Shown here piece after piece: positions 27,889-36,535 of a DNA stretch of 64,000 nt. The translations under genes were made by a program, and so were the position numbers. Positions within the stretch are counted from its first letter, which is position 1, and every line of letters begins with the position of its first letter. The notes below the pieces were generated by a model, which saw nothing but the letters and a program-made list of their open reading frames with translations, was not told the origin of the DNA and made no database searches. The DNA lies in the NCBI RefSeq assembly GCF_027923225.1, contig NZ_BSDI01000016.1:78158-142157 (forward strand), in the 5' to 3' direction. This DNA comes from Phytohabitans aurantiacus (GTDB taxonomy: Bacteria; Actinomycetota; Actinomycetes; Mycobacteriales; Micromonosporaceae).

Positions 27889-28899
27889 TCACCCCTGTCG
27901 CTGCGTTTCACCCAAGGGTACGGCCGCATCGAGGGAAGTCTCGGGCTCGGTGAACCAACGCGTGTGCCGGCGCAGCTCAGCCCAGCGCCCAGCTGGCCCG
28001 CGGTCGCGCCCGGCGACCCGCGCACCGGTGACCTCGGTGCCGGCGCGCTTGGCCGCCTCTTGAGCCGCCTGCGGCAGCGAGCGCACGCCCTCATCCCGGC
28101 TGAGCGCCCGCGCCTCGCCGGCTCCCAGCGCCGCGAGCGCGGTCGGCAGGAGCGCCGCGGCGGCTGCCGCGTATCCGGCGGCCGACGGGTGGAACTTGTC
28201 CCAGGCGAACATGCGGGTCGGCTCGGCCCTGAACTTGGGCCCGAGCAGGTCGGCGAGCGACACCGTGCGGGCGCCGGCCTCGACCACCGCCACGGTCTGC
28301 GCCCTCGCCAACTGGCGGCTCCAGTGCCGGGCCAGCCACCGGAGCGGCGGCTTGATCGGCTGGATGGTGCTCAGGTCGGGACACGTGCCGACCACCACCT
28401 CGACGCCGCTGGCACGCAGATCGCGTACCGCGTTGACGAGATGGCGCACAGCGCTGCTGAACGATGAACGGTGCGTGACGTCGTTGCCGCCGATCAGGAT
28501 GATCGCCAGATCTGGCCGTACCTCCAGCGCGGCCTCGACCTGCGGCGGGAGGCCGGCGGACGTCACGCCGACCACCGCGAAGCGGTACAGCCGCACCGGC
28601 CGGTGCAGCCGGCGCGAGATCATCATCGCGAGCAGCACGCCCGGCGTCTCCCGGGACCGGTGCACGCCGTAGCCGGCGGCCGACGAATCGCCCAGCACGA
28701 CAAGTGTGATCGGCGGACCCGGCAGCTTGGCGCCGTAGATACCGTCGCCGCGCGGCGGCGGCCCTTCCGCCATCGGAATGATCCGGCGTGCGCGCTGCGC
28801 CTGCGCCGCGAGCAGCCCCAACACGCTTCCCGTAGCCACCACGGCCACCCCCGCGGTGGCCGCCATCGCCTTGGCGACCCGCCAACCGGTCCAACTCAT
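27889..28899 (-). CDS. Membrane-anchored SGNH/GDSL hydrolase, copy 2
   Basis: 336 residues, first gene of the pair. Seen: N-terminal anchor (MSWTGWRVAKAMAATAG through GSVLGLLAAQ), block I VVLGDSSAAGYG, IGGNDVTH, VVVGTCPDLSTI (shared with copy 1), and DKFHPSAAGYA. It carries about 75 extra C-terminal residues, charged and probably disordered, absent from copy 1. ATG with AGGGGGG upstream. Confidence 0.87.
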   Translation of the reverse strand: MSWTGWRVAKAMAATAGVAVVATGSVLGLLAAQAQRARRIIPMAEGPPPRGDGIYGAKLPGPPITLVVLGDSSAAGYGVHRSRETPGVLLAMMISRRLHRPVRLYRFAVVGVTSAGLPPQVEAALEVRPDLAIILIGGNDVTHRSSFSSAVRHLVNAVRDLRASGVEVVVGTCPDLSTIQPIKPPLRWLARHWSRQLARAQTVAVVEAGARTVSLADLLGPKFRAEPTRMFAWDKFHPSAAGYAAAAAALLPTALAALGAGEARALSRDEGVRSLPQAAQEAAKRAGTEVTGARVAGRDRGPAGRWAELRRHTRWFTEPETSLDAAVPLGETQRQG

Positions 28900-28971
28900 C
28901 TGTGCCCCCCTGTGGCTTACGAGGTTATCGCGACGCCACGACACGATTGAGTCTTGCGCGGCCGGGGCACC

Positions 28972-29334
28972 ATGGGAGACATGGGTAGGACCTTGAAGCG
29001 AGCCGCGGCGTTCAGCGCGCTCGGGCGGGCGATCACCGCGGGGGCGCGCGGCGGGCCGTCGATCGGCAAGCGGCTGGCCGCCCTGCCACGCATGATCAAA
29101 GCGACGATGAAGGGCGAGTACGACGGTGGGCTCCGGCTGGCGCTCATGTCGGCCGCGATGATCTACGTCGCATCCCCGATCGACGCGGTGCCCGAGGCGC
29201 TGCTGCTCGTGCTCGGCCTCGCCGACGACGCTCTCGTGATCACCTGGCTGGCCGGTGCCGTGCTGGCCGAGACCGAACGGTTCCTGACCTGGGAGGCGCG
29301 CCGCGAGAGCGTCATTCCGGGCACCGTACTCTGA
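28972..29334 (+). CDS. DUF1232 (YkvA-like) protein
   Basis: 120 residues. Seen: a basic N-terminus, then the DUF1232 core YVASPIDAVPEALLL with LGLADDALVITWLAG, two short hydrophobic helices probably in the membrane. Function of the family unknown. ATG 28981 is an alternative start. The stop lies 4 bp before the cystathionine beta-synthase start, suggesting co-transcription. Confidence 0.8.
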   Translation: MGDMGRTLKRAAAFSALGRAITAGARGGPSIGKRLAALPRMIKATMKGEYDGGLRLALMSAAMIYVASPIDAVPEALLLVLGLADDALVITWLAGAVLAETERFLTWEARRESVIPGTVL

Positions 29335-29338
29335 GCTG

Positions 29339-30712
29339 GTGCACTACTACGACAACGTCGTCGAACTGATCGGCAACACTCCCCTGGTCAAGCTGCGCAA
29401 CGTGACCGCCGGCATCCCGGCGACCGTGCTGGCCAAGGTCGAGTACCTCAACCCCGGCGGGTCCGTCAAAGACCGGATCGCGCTGCGCATGGTCGAAGAG
29501 GCCGAGCAGGCCGGCCTGCTCAAGCCCGGAGGCACGATCGTCGAGCCCACCAGCGGTAACACCGGCGTCGGGCTCGCGCTCGTCGCGCAGCTGCGCGGGT
29601 ACCGCTGCGTGTTCGTCTGCCCCGACAAGGTGAGCCAGGACAAGCAGGACGTGCTCCGGGCGTACGGCGCTGAGGTGGTGGTCTGCCCCACCGCGGTCGC
29701 TCCCGAAGACCCCCGCTCGTACTACAACGTCTCTGACCGCCTCGCCCGTGAGATCCCCGGTGCGTGGAAGCCCGACCAGTACTCCAACCAGGCCAATCCG
29801 CGCTCGCACTACGAGACCACCGGTCCGGAGCTGTGGAAGCAGACCGACGGCCGGATCACGCACTTCGTGGCGGGGGTCGGCACCGGCGGCACGATCTCGG
29901 GCGTCGGCCGGTACCTGAAGGAGGCCTCCGGAGGCGCGGTGCGCATCGTCGGCGCCGACCCGGAGGGCTCGGTGTACTCCGGCGGCACCGGCCGGCCGTA
30001 CCTCGTCGAAGGGGTCGGCGAGGACTTCTGGCCGGAGACGTACGACCGGACGGTGTGCGACGAGATCGTCGAGGTCTCCGACAAGACGTCGTTCGAGCTG
30101 ACCCGGCGTCTGGCGCGCGAGGAAGGGCTGCTGGTCGGCGGTTCGTGCGGGATGGCGGTCGCCGCCGCGCTGGAGGTGGCCCGCCGCGGCACGCCCGACG
30201 ACGTGGTGGTCGTCCTGCTGCCCGACGGTGGCCGTGGGTACCTCTCGAAGCTCTTCAACGACGAGTGGATGGCCCGGTACGGCTTCCTCGAGACCGGCAC
30301 CGCCGAGCCGACCGTGTCGGACGCCCTGTCGAGCAAGCCGGGCGGGATGCCGTCGCTCGTGCACGTGCACCCGACCGAGACGGTGCGCGATGCGATCGAC
30401 TACATGCGCGAGTACGGCGTCTCCCAGTTGCCGGTGCTGAAGGCGGAGCCGCCCGTCGTGACCGGTGAGGTGGCAGGCTCGATAGCGGAGAAGGACCTGC
30501 TCGACGCGCTCTTCACGGGGCGGGCACACCTGCACGACACGATCGAGCGCCACATGGGCCCGGCGCTGCCCATGATCGGCGTCGGCCAGCCCGTCGGCGA
30601 GGCCGTCCGCCTGCTCGAAAAGGCCGACGCCGCCCTGGTCCTGGTAGACGGCAAACCCACCGGCGTGCTAACCCGCCAAGACCTGCTAGCCCACCTAGGC
30701 ACCACCCCGTAG
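29339..30712 (+). CDS. Cystathionine beta-synthase
   Basis: PLP enzyme that condenses serine and homocysteine to cystathionine (reverse transsulfuration). Seen: LIGNTPLVKLRNV, PLP-binding Lys44 in GGSVKDRIALRM, phosphate loop SGNTGVGLAL with GTGGTISG, and from about residue 330 a pair of CBS domains (VHVHPTETVRDAIDYM; ALVLVDGKPTGVLTRQDLL). The C-terminal CBS pair distinguishes it from cysteine synthase. GTG start. Downstream lies a non-coding repeat block. Confidence 0.93.
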   Translation: MHYYDNVVELIGNTPLVKLRNVTAGIPATVLAKVEYLNPGGSVKDRIALRMVEEAEQAGLLKPGGTIVEPTSGNTGVGLALVAQLRGYRCVFVCPDKVSQDKQDVLRAYGAEVVVCPTAVAPEDPRSYYNVSDRLAREIPGAWKPDQYSNQANPRSHYETTGPELWKQTDGRITHFVAGVGTGGTISGVGRYLKEASGGAVRIVGADPEGSVYSGGTGRPYLVEGVGEDFWPETYDRTVCDEIVEVSDKTSFELTRRLAREEGLLVGGSCGMAVAAALEVARRGTPDDVVVVLLPDGGRGYLSKLFNDEWMARYGFLETGTAEPTVSDALSSKPGGMPSLVHVHPTETVRDAIDYMREYGVSQLPVLKAEPPVVTGEVAGSIAEKDLLDALFTGRAHLHDTIERHMGPALPMIGVGQPVGEAVRLLEKADAALVLVDGKPTGVLTRQDLLAHLGTTP

Positions 30713-30817
30713 CTCACCTGGCCCCGCCGCTGCCCGCGCCGCGCCGCGCTCGCGCCGCGCTCGCGCCCGGCCGCGCCGCCTGCGCCGCGCCCGGCCGCGC
30801 GCCGCCCCTCTCTCCGC

Positions 30818-30875
30818 CGATCAAGGGCGAACGCACGTGGTTCGATCTCTTTTCGCGTGCATTCGCCCTTGATCG
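30818..30875. repeat. Family B palindrome, copy 1
   Basis: 20-nt arms (30818-30837 and 30856-30875) with a single difference that still allows a G:U pair, around an 18-nt loop. The outer sequence is CGATCAAGGGCGAAYGCACG. Probably a transcription terminator or a mobile palindromic unit. Confidence 0.75.
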
Positions 30876-30987
30876 ATGGAGATCTCCTTGATCGACGCGC
30901 CGTCGTGGCCAGGGCCAGCCGCCGGGTTAGACGGGTTGGCGGCGGCGTATCGCCGTGCTCTGCGCGCCGATCAAGGCCATTCGCATG

Positions 30988-31044
30988 GATCAAGGGCGAA
31001 TGCACGCGGATATGCGATCAAACCGCGTGCATACGCCCTTGATC
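30988..31044. repeat. Family B palindrome, copy 2
   Basis: 22-nt arms (30988-31009 and 31023-31044) with one mismatch around a 13-nt loop; core GATCAAGGGCGAATGCACG. It stands 115 bp before the 3' end of the convergent mqnB gene. Confidence 0.75.
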
Positions 31045-31159
31045 GGCGCAACGGGCGTGGCGACGCGCCGTGCTGGGCTGGCCTGGGGGCGGACGTACGC
31101 GGGGAAGAGATCGAACCGCGGACGTCGCGGTAGCTCGGAATCTTCTGGAATGGATCTGT

Positions 31160-31795
31160 CTAGGGAGTAGGTGGGAGGGCGGCGGCGGCCTTCGTCAAGG
31201 CCGCGAAGGCGTCTCCCAAGCGCCAGGCGGCGCGGTCGCGGGGGCCGACCGGGTTGGAGATCGTGCGTAGCTCGGCGAACGGCAGGCCCGCAGCCGTGGC
31301 GGCGCAGGCGACGCCGTATCCCTCCATGGCCTCGGCCACGGCCGACGGGTAGCGGGCGACAAGTGCCTGGGCGCCCTCGGCCGTGCCGGTCACGGTGTTG
31401 ACCGTCAGGACGTCGCCGGCGATGGCGTGCGGCAGTGCCGCCTGGAGCGCCGCCAGCAGCGTTTCGTCGGCGGTGGCGATCGCGGAGCCGAAGCCCAGCT
31501 CGTCGAGCGGGATGAAGCCGTCGGGGGAGTCGGCGCCCAGGTCGGCGGCGATGCTGCGGACGGCGAGCACGGTGCTGCCGACGGGGGCCTGGCCGGGGAA
31601 GCCGCCGCCGATACCGGCGCTGAGGACCGCCCGAAATGGACGGCCGGCGGCCTCGGCCAGCGCGAGCAACCGCGCCGTGCCGGCTGCGGCGGCCGCGGCA
31701 CCGACACCGACGGCCTCCACTGTGGACCCTGTGTTTGCGGCGGCGCGGATGGCGTCGGCTTCGGGGGCGACGGCGGTGACGATCAGGAGCGTCAT
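31160..31795 (-). CDS. mqnB: Futalosine hydrolase
   Basis: Hydrolyses futalosine to dehypoxanthine futalosine and hypoxanthine in the alternative menaquinone pathway. Seen in 211 residues: a phosphorylase-fold nucleosidase with LLIVTAVAPEADAIRAA, VLSAGIGGGFPG, AADLGADSPDGFIPLDELGFG and the catalytic region EAMEGYGVACAA. The ADLGAD-type motif separates it from MTA/SAH nucleosidases. ATG 31795 overlaps the upstream MFS stop (ATGA). No other mqn gene is in the window. Confidence 0.87.
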   Translation of the reverse strand: MTLLIVTAVAPEADAIRAAANTGSTVEAVGVGAAAAAAGTARLLALAEAAGRPFRAVLSAGIGGGFPGQAPVGSTVLAVRSIAADLGADSPDGFIPLDELGFGSAIATADETLLAALQAALPHAIAGDVLTVNTVTGTAEGAQALVARYPSAVAEAMEGYGVACAATAAGLPFAELRTISNPVGPRDRAAWRLGDAFAALTKAAAALPPTP

Positions 31796-33309
31796 GTCGG
31801 CGGGCCGGACGTTGGCCGGTACACGTGGAAGCCCGGTGGTGGGGTGGGTGAGACCGGCGTGTCGCTCTCGGGCTCCTTGCTGGCCGGCGCCGGAGATGGA
31901 GCTGGAGCCGCGGCGGGAGCGGGCTCCGGCTCGGGGTCGGCGGGCTCGTCGTGGGATGAGCGGCCGTTGAGCTTTTCCTTGCGCAGCGCGCCCGCCACCA
32001 CCACGGCCCGCACCGCCGCCACGACCGCGAACACCGTGGCGATCGCGATGCCGACCCGGCCGCCGAACGGGATCAGCCCCGCCGCGCCGCCCGCCACCCA
32101 CGCGAGCATGAGCACGGTTTCGGAGCGCGCGAAGGCGCTGGCGCGCAGCCGGTCGGCGATGCGTTCCTGGATGGAGGCGTCGACCGCGAGCTTGGAGATG
32201 CCGCTCATGAAGCCGGTCACCAGGCAGAGCAGGACCACCATCGCGAGCGAGAACTTGAGGGTGGTCAACACCGCCACACCGGCTACGACGATCATCCCGC
32301 TGGACTGGAGCGCGGCGGGGCGGTGGATGTTCATGCGGGTGCCGAGGGCGGTGGCGAAGAAGCCGCCGATGACGAGCCCGCCGCCGGCCAGACCGAGCGC
32401 GGCCTCGTCGCCGATGTCGCGGCCGAGGAAGACCGTGGTCAGGGCGCCAGCCTTGATCGCGAACGCCAGGAACAGCAACAGGAATCCGTGCATGGCGCGC
32501 AGCGCGGCACTGCCGACGAGCGTCGACGTGACCAGGCGGCCGGTCAGGGCGCGTTCGCCGCGCCGCAGGCCCATGATCGAGAACCGTGGCGGGACGGTCT
32601 CGGGTGGATCGGAGTCGGCGCGAGGTGGGAGCCGAAGCGCGATCACCATGCCGACGAGGAAGATCACCGAGGCGACCCGCAGTGGCCACTGTGGCCCGAT
32701 CTTGAATGCTGCGAGCCCCAGCGGTGTCACCACGGCGCCCGCGATCATGCCGTACACGCCGGCGCGGGCGGCCGCCTGGGACAGCCCCATGCCGCCAGGA
32801 AGCAGCCGGGGCACGGCCGCGGAGCGGGCCACGCCGTACGCGCGGGAGAGGGCCAGCACGCCGAAGGCCGCCGGGTACAGGCCAAAACCGTGGATGTAGT
32901 CGGACATCAGCCACGCGAGGAAGGCGCGGCCGAGCATCGTGGCGGCGAGGGCGTATCGCCGGCCGTGCCGGAAATGGTCGAGTAGTGGCCCGGCAACGGG
33001 TGCCAGCAGCGCGAACGGGATCATCGTGATCAGCAGGTAGAGCGCGACCCCGCTGCGCGCCTCGCCGAGCGGCACGCTGAAGAAGATGGTGCCGGCCAGC
33101 CCGATCGCGATAAGGGTGTCGCCCGCGTACGAGGCGGCGTGCAGGTCGAGCAGGCGGGTCATGCCGACCTCACCACCGGCACCCTTTTCGCGTACCTGGC
33201 CGACCTTGCGGGTCACCCATTTGCCGCCGGTCAGCGATCCACGGACAGCCATCCGTGTCGTCCGGATCGCCGAGCCGACGGCTCGCCCGGCAGATGGCAA
33301 CAGCGGCAT
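31792..33309 (-). CDS. MFS transporter
   Basis: 505 residues with 10-12 membrane helices after a basic N-terminus of about 60 residues. Seen: LLDLHAASYAGDTLIAIGLAG starts the first helix region; the interdomain loop holds PRFSIMGLRRGERAL; a Pro/Ala/Glu-rich tail (residues 430-505, PEPEPAPAAAPAP) is cytoplasmic and disordered. Operon with mqnB downstream, an arrangement seen in other actinobacteria. ATG 33309 chosen because further upstream residues lack conservation and overlap the divergent promoter. Substrate unknown. Confidence 0.85.
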   Translation of the reverse strand: MPLLPSAGRAVGSAIRTTRMAVRGSLTGGKWVTRKVGQVREKGAGGEVGMTRLLDLHAASYAGDTLIAIGLAGTIFFSVPLGEARSGVALYLLITMIPFALLAPVAGPLLDHFRHGRRYALAATMLGRAFLAWLMSDYIHGFGLYPAAFGVLALSRAYGVARSAAVPRLLPGGMGLSQAAARAGVYGMIAGAVVTPLGLAAFKIGPQWPLRVASVIFLVGMVIALRLPPRADSDPPETVPPRFSIMGLRRGERALTGRLVTSTLVGSAALRAMHGFLLLFLAFAIKAGALTTVFLGRDIGDEAALGLAGGGLVIGGFFATALGTRMNIHRPAALQSSGMIVVAGVAVLTTLKFSLAMVVLLCLVTGFMSGISKLAVDASIQERIADRLRASAFARSETVLMLAWVAGGAAGLIPFGGRVGIAIATVFAVVAAVRAVVVAGALRKEKLNGRSSHDEPADPEPEPAPAAAPAPSPAPASKEPESDTPVSPTPPPGFHVYRPTSGPPT

Positions 33310-33341
33310 CTCTTCATTCTGGCCTATGAAACAATGTCCGA

Positions 33342-34160
33342 GTGACCAGGACGTCCGCCACACGCGCTGCCCGACTCGACCAGGTATGTGCCGATGCCGT
33401 CGATCTGGCGCGCGGGGCCATCACCGAAGTCGAGCCTTCCGACGTGGGCGACCACCTGGAAGCGGTGGCCGAGGGCGACCGGTTGGTGACCCACTTCTTC
33501 GAGTGTCACCTCGCTGGATACCGCGGGTGGCGGTGGGCGGTCACCGTGACCCGGGTGCCGCGCAGCAAGCACGTCACCGTGTGCGAGACCGTCCTGCTGC
33601 CCGGCCCCGATGCGCTGCTGGCCCCGGGTTGGGTGCCGTGGCACGAGCGGCTGCAGCCGGGCGACCTGGGCGTGGGCGATCTGCTGCCGACGCCAGCGGA
33701 CGACGATCGGCTCGCACCGGGATACACGCTGTCCGACGACCCGGCCGTCGAAGAGGTCTCCTGGGAGTTGGGCCTCGGCCGTCCCCGGGTGATGTCCCTG
33801 GAGGGCCGGCTCGACGCGGCGCAGCGCTGGTACGACGGCGACGCCGGGCCGGAGGCTCCGATCTCGGTGGCGGCGCCGAGGACGGCGCGGTGCGGGTCGT
33901 GCGGGTTCTATTTGCCGCTCGCCGGTTCGCTCCGGCAGTCGTTCGGGGCTTGCGGCAACCTGTACGCGCCTGATGACGGGCGTGTCGTCAGCGTCGATCA
34001 CGGCTGTGGCGCGCACTCCGAGGCGCTTCGCGAGCCCGAGGCTCCGGTCGAGGAACTGCCGACCGTGTACGACGACAATGAGGTCGAGGCGGTCGCGGTC
34101 AGCCGCGCGCCCGGCTCGGTCGAGGCCACCGAGCCCGCCGAGCACTACGGCCACGGCTAA
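33342..34160 (+). CDS. DUF3027 protein
   Basis: 272-residue member of the actinobacterial DUF3027 family, function unknown. Seen: AVDLARGAITEVEPSDVGDH, HFFECHLAGYRGWRWAVTV, VGDLLPTPADDDRL, and a cysteine-rich segment CGSCGFYLPL...FGACGNLY...VDHGCGAHSE that could bind a metal. The last 40 residues are acidic. Divergent from the MFS gene; only 32 bp separate the starts. Ends 4 bp before a bidirectional terminator palindrome. Confidence 0.85.
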   Translation: MTRTSATRAARLDQVCADAVDLARGAITEVEPSDVGDHLEAVAEGDRLVTHFFECHLAGYRGWRWAVTVTRVPRSKHVTVCETVLLPGPDALLAPGWVPWHERLQPGDLGVGDLLPTPADDDRLAPGYTLSDDPAVEEVSWELGLGRPRVMSLEGRLDAAQRWYDGDAGPEAPISVAAPRTARCGSCGFYLPLAGSLRQSFGACGNLYAPDDGRVVSVDHGCGAHSEALREPEAPVEELPTVYDDNEVEAVAVSRAPGSVEATEPAEHYGHG

Positions 34161-34163
34161 GAC

Positions 34164-34223
34164 TTCGTGATCAGGGCGTCCCTCAAGTCGCTCTAACGCC
34201 TTCAGGGACGCCCTGATCACGAA
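34164..34223. terminator. Palindromic repeat family A, copy 2 (between convergent genes)
   Basis: Perfect 20-bp arms (34164-34183 and 34204-34223) around a 20-nt loop that itself pairs partly (CAAGTCG/CGCCTTC). The outer sequence shares GTGATCAGGGCGTCCCT with the element at 13944. Its right arm contains the TGA stop of the DUF2530 gene, and DUF3027 ends 4 bp before its left arm. Confidence 0.8.
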
Positions 34224-34471
34224 GGATCGGCACGGCGGCGCCGGCGGTTGGCGTCGTGGCGGAGCATCACGGCCAGGCCCAGGAAGCCGAGTAGGAAGCC
34301 CGCTAGGCAGGTCCACAGCCAATCGGTGCGGTCGTGGTCGGCCAGCCAGTCGCGGAAGAAGATCAGCAGTACCAGGCCGGCCAGCGCCCAGATGACGATG
34401 CCCGCGACCGCGAACGGCACCATCGGTGGGTCGAGGGGCGCGACCCGGCGCGGCTCGTCTTGATCAGACAC
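34217..34471 (-). CDS. DUF2530 small membrane protein
   Basis: 84 residues, two membrane helices: VPFAVAGIVIWALAGLVLLI and WLWTCLAGFLLGFLGLAVML, separated by FRDWLADHDRTD, ending in a basic tail. Matches the actinobacterial DUF2530 family of unknown function, often beside DUF3027 and an NCS2 permease as here. The GTG is preceded by TACTCT and six bases with no Shine-Dalgarno sequence, so leaderless. Stop codon lies inside the palindrome. Confidence 0.82.
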   Translation of the reverse strand: MSDQDEPRRVAPLDPPMVPFAVAGIVIWALAGLVLLIFFRDWLADHDRTDWLWTCLAGFLLGFLGLAVMLRHDANRRRRRADPS

Positions 34472-34571
34472 CAGCCAAGAGTACGGCTTTGTAACGCGAG
34501 GGTGCTTCCTCGGTGCCCTTGTGATCTGGGACGATGCGCGCAATCGTATCCATGATCATAGGTGAGGTTCC

Positions 34572-35984
34572 ATGGACCGCTTCGACCGGTTCTTTGAGAT
34601 ATCCGCCCGCGGCTCGACGCTGACCCGGGAGATCCGTGGCGGATTGGCCACCTTCTTCACGATGGCGTACATCGTCGTGCTGAACCCGCTCATCCTGTTC
34701 GGTTCGGCTGACGGCGACGGTGCCAAGCTCGCCATTCCCGCGGTGGCCGCCGCGACCGCGCTGGTCGCGGGCGTGATGACGATCCTCATGGGCGTCGTGG
34801 CCCGCTTCCCGCTCGCGCTGGCCGCCGGCCTCGGCGTCAACGCCCTGGTGGCGTACGAGATCGCGCCCGAGATGACGTGGGCCGACGCCATGGGCCTGGT
34901 GGTGATCGAAGGTGTGATCATCGCGATCCTGGTGCTCACCGGGCTGCGTACCGCCGTGTTCCGCTCGGTGCCGACGGAGCTCAAGACCGCGATCGGGGTA
35001 GGCATCGGCCTGTTCCTCGCTCTGATCGGCTTCGTCGACGCGGGCTTCGTCAAGGGCAACGCCGGTACGCCGCCGGTGGGCCTCGGCATCGGTGGCCTGC
35101 TGGTGACCTGGCCGTCGCTGGTGTTCGTGATCGGTCTGCTCGCCACGCTGGTGCTGGTCGTACGCCGGGTGAAGGGTGCCATCCTCATCGGCATCCTGGG
35201 CACGACGGTGCTCGCCGTCATCGTGGAGGCGATCGCGAACGTCGGCCCGGCCGGCGGCCCGCAGGGCAACCCGCACGGCTGGTCGCTCAACGTGCCGGAG
35301 TGGCCGTCGACCTGGGACGCGACCCCCGACCTGTCGCTGCTCGGCAACTTCAACGTGCTTGGTGCCTGGGACCGGGCCGGCGTTCTGGTCACGCTGATGT
35401 TCGTGTTCACCCTGCTGCTCACCGACTTCTTCGACACGATGGGCACGATGGTCGCGGTGGGCCAGGAGGGCGGCATGCTCGACGACCGCGGCATGCCTCC
35501 GCGTACCCGGGAGATCCTGCTCGTCGACTCGGTGGCCGCCGCCGCGGGTGGTGCCGCGAGCGTGTCGAGCAACACCTCGTACATCGAGAGCGCCGCCGGT
35601 GTCGCGGAGGGTGCCCGGACCGGCGTGGCCAACCTGGTGACCGGCGCGCTCTTCCTGGTGGCGATGTTCCTGGCGCCGCTGGTGCAGGTGGTGCCGTTCG
35701 AGGCGGCCTCGGCAGCGTTGGTGATCGTCGGCTTCCTGATGATGACCGCGGTACGCCAGATCGACTGGACCAACTACGAGATCGCCATCCCGGCGTTCCT
35801 GACGATCGTGCTGATGCCGTTCACGTACTCGATCTCGAACGGGATCGGCGCGGGCGTCATCTCCTACGTGCTGCTGAAGGTCGCGAGCGGAAAGGCTCGC
35901 CAGGTGCACCCGCTCCTGTATGCCGTGGCCGCACTCTTCGTGCTGTACTTCTTGCGCGGTCCCATCGAGACGTGGCTCTTCTGA
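34572..35984 (+). CDS. NCS2 family purine permease (AzgA-type)
   Basis: 470-residue importer for hypoxanthine, guanine or adenine by family. Seen: RGGLATFFTMAYIVVLNP, GLGVNALVAYEIAPEMTW, PTELKTAIGVGIGLFLALIG, and the substrate-site segment DFFDTMGTMVAVGQEGG followed by VSSNTSYIESAAGVAEGARTG, all typical of AzgA-type carriers. ATG with GGTGAGG upstream. A MarR regulator gene follows after 69 bp. Purine specificity is inferred. Confidence 0.92.
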   Translation: MDRFDRFFEISARGSTLTREIRGGLATFFTMAYIVVLNPLILFGSADGDGAKLAIPAVAAATALVAGVMTILMGVVARFPLALAAGLGVNALVAYEIAPEMTWADAMGLVVIEGVIIAILVLTGLRTAVFRSVPTELKTAIGVGIGLFLALIGFVDAGFVKGNAGTPPVGLGIGGLLVTWPSLVFVIGLLATLVLVVRRVKGAILIGILGTTVLAVIVEAIANVGPAGGPQGNPHGWSLNVPEWPSTWDATPDLSLLGNFNVLGAWDRAGVLVTLMFVFTLLLTDFFDTMGTMVAVGQEGGMLDDRGMPPRTREILLVDSVAAAAGGAASVSSNTSYIESAAGVAEGARTGVANLVTGALFLVAMFLAPLVQVVPFEAASAALVIVGFLMMTAVRQIDWTNYEIAIPAFLTIVLMPFTYSISNGIGAGVISYVLLKVASGKARQVHPLLYAVAALFVLYFLRGPIETWLF

Positions 35985-35997
35985 GCCCAGCCCAGGG

Positions 35998-36050
35998 TGA
36001 TCGCGATCATAACCAGTGGTCGTTAGCTTGGCTTATTAGCTAAGCTAACG
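35998..36050 (+). promoter_or_regulatory. MarR operator overlapping a leaderless promoter
   Basis: CGTTAGCTT (36021-36029) and AAGCTAACG (36042-36050) form a perfect inverted repeat with a 12-nt AT-rich centre, ending 3 bp before the GTG of the marR gene. The -10 hexamer TAAGCT (36041-36046) lies inside the right arm, seven bases before the GTG. A bound repressor would therefore cover the promoter, giving autoregulation. A separate 12-bp palindrome TGATCGCGATCA is at 35998-36009. Confidence 0.75.
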
Positions 36051-36053
36051 ACT

Positions 36054-36503
36054 GTGACGGAGCGGATGGTGATGGCGGTGCGTGTTACTGCCGTTCAGCT
36101 CGCGCCCATGCTGCGCGACGCGATCACCAGGCTCAACCGACGGGTGCGGCAGGCCCGCCCGGTCGGTGACCTCACGGTGACTCAGCTCTCCGCGCTGACC
36201 AGTCTCGAACTGGGCGGCGCCCTGACTCCCCGCGAGCTCGCCGATGTGGAGCGGGTCCAGCCGCCGACGATGACCAAGATCGTCGCAAAGTTGGAAGACC
36301 GCGGCCTCGTGCTGCGGTCTCCCCACCCGACCGACGGCCGGCAGGTGATCCTGTCGGCCACCGAGTCGGGGCGCGCGGTGCTCGCTCACCACGAGCGGGC
36401 CCGCGACGAGTGGCTGGCCGCGAGGCTGGCCGAGCTGACACCCGAGGAACGCGACTCGCTGCGGCGAGCCGCGGAGATCTTGCAGAAGGTCGCCCGCGCC
36501 TGA
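36054..36503 (+). CDS. MarR family transcriptional regulator
   Basis: 149 residues, winged-helix dimer. Seen: an N-terminal dimerisation helix, LTVTQLSALTSLE, recognition region LADVERVQPPTMTKIVAKLE and the wing SPHPTDGRQVILSATESG. GTG 36054 is placed for leaderless initiation; ATG at 36066 and 36075 are alternatives. The operator palindrome directly before it makes self-repression likely, and the MFS exporter that follows within 35-75 bp is the probable co-regulated target. Confidence 0.9.
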   Translation: MTERMVMAVRVTAVQLAPMLRDAITRLNRRVRQARPVGDLTVTQLSALTSLELGGALTPRELADVERVQPPTMTKIVAKLEDRGLVLRSPHPTDGRQVILSATESGRAVLAHHERARDEWLAARLAELTPEERDSLRRAAEILQKVARA

Positions 36504-36535
36504 CCCTTCGGGGCACCGGGTCCGCTTCGTCCACT

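Larger units (their letters stand above)
30713..31159. repeat. Non-coding block: GC-only tract plus family B palindromes
   Basis: 447 bp with no supportable gene; reading frames here are short and lack family features. It begins with about 85 bp made almost entirely of G and C (CGCGCC/GCGCTC repeats), then holds two hairpins with GATCAAGGGCG arms and a partial third arm at 30968-30986. The same succession of stop codon, GC tract and GATCAAGGGCG arm recurs at 63798-63930. Confidence 0.7.

Noticed and set aside
30857..31270. Several short open frames in the repeat block
   Set aside because: They cover the palindromes and GC tract, show no ribosome-binding sites and no conserved sequence.
34464..35909. 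481-codon open frame on the minus strand
   Set aside because: Antisense to the NCS2 permease; composition is dominated by His, Arg and Gly from codon complementarity.
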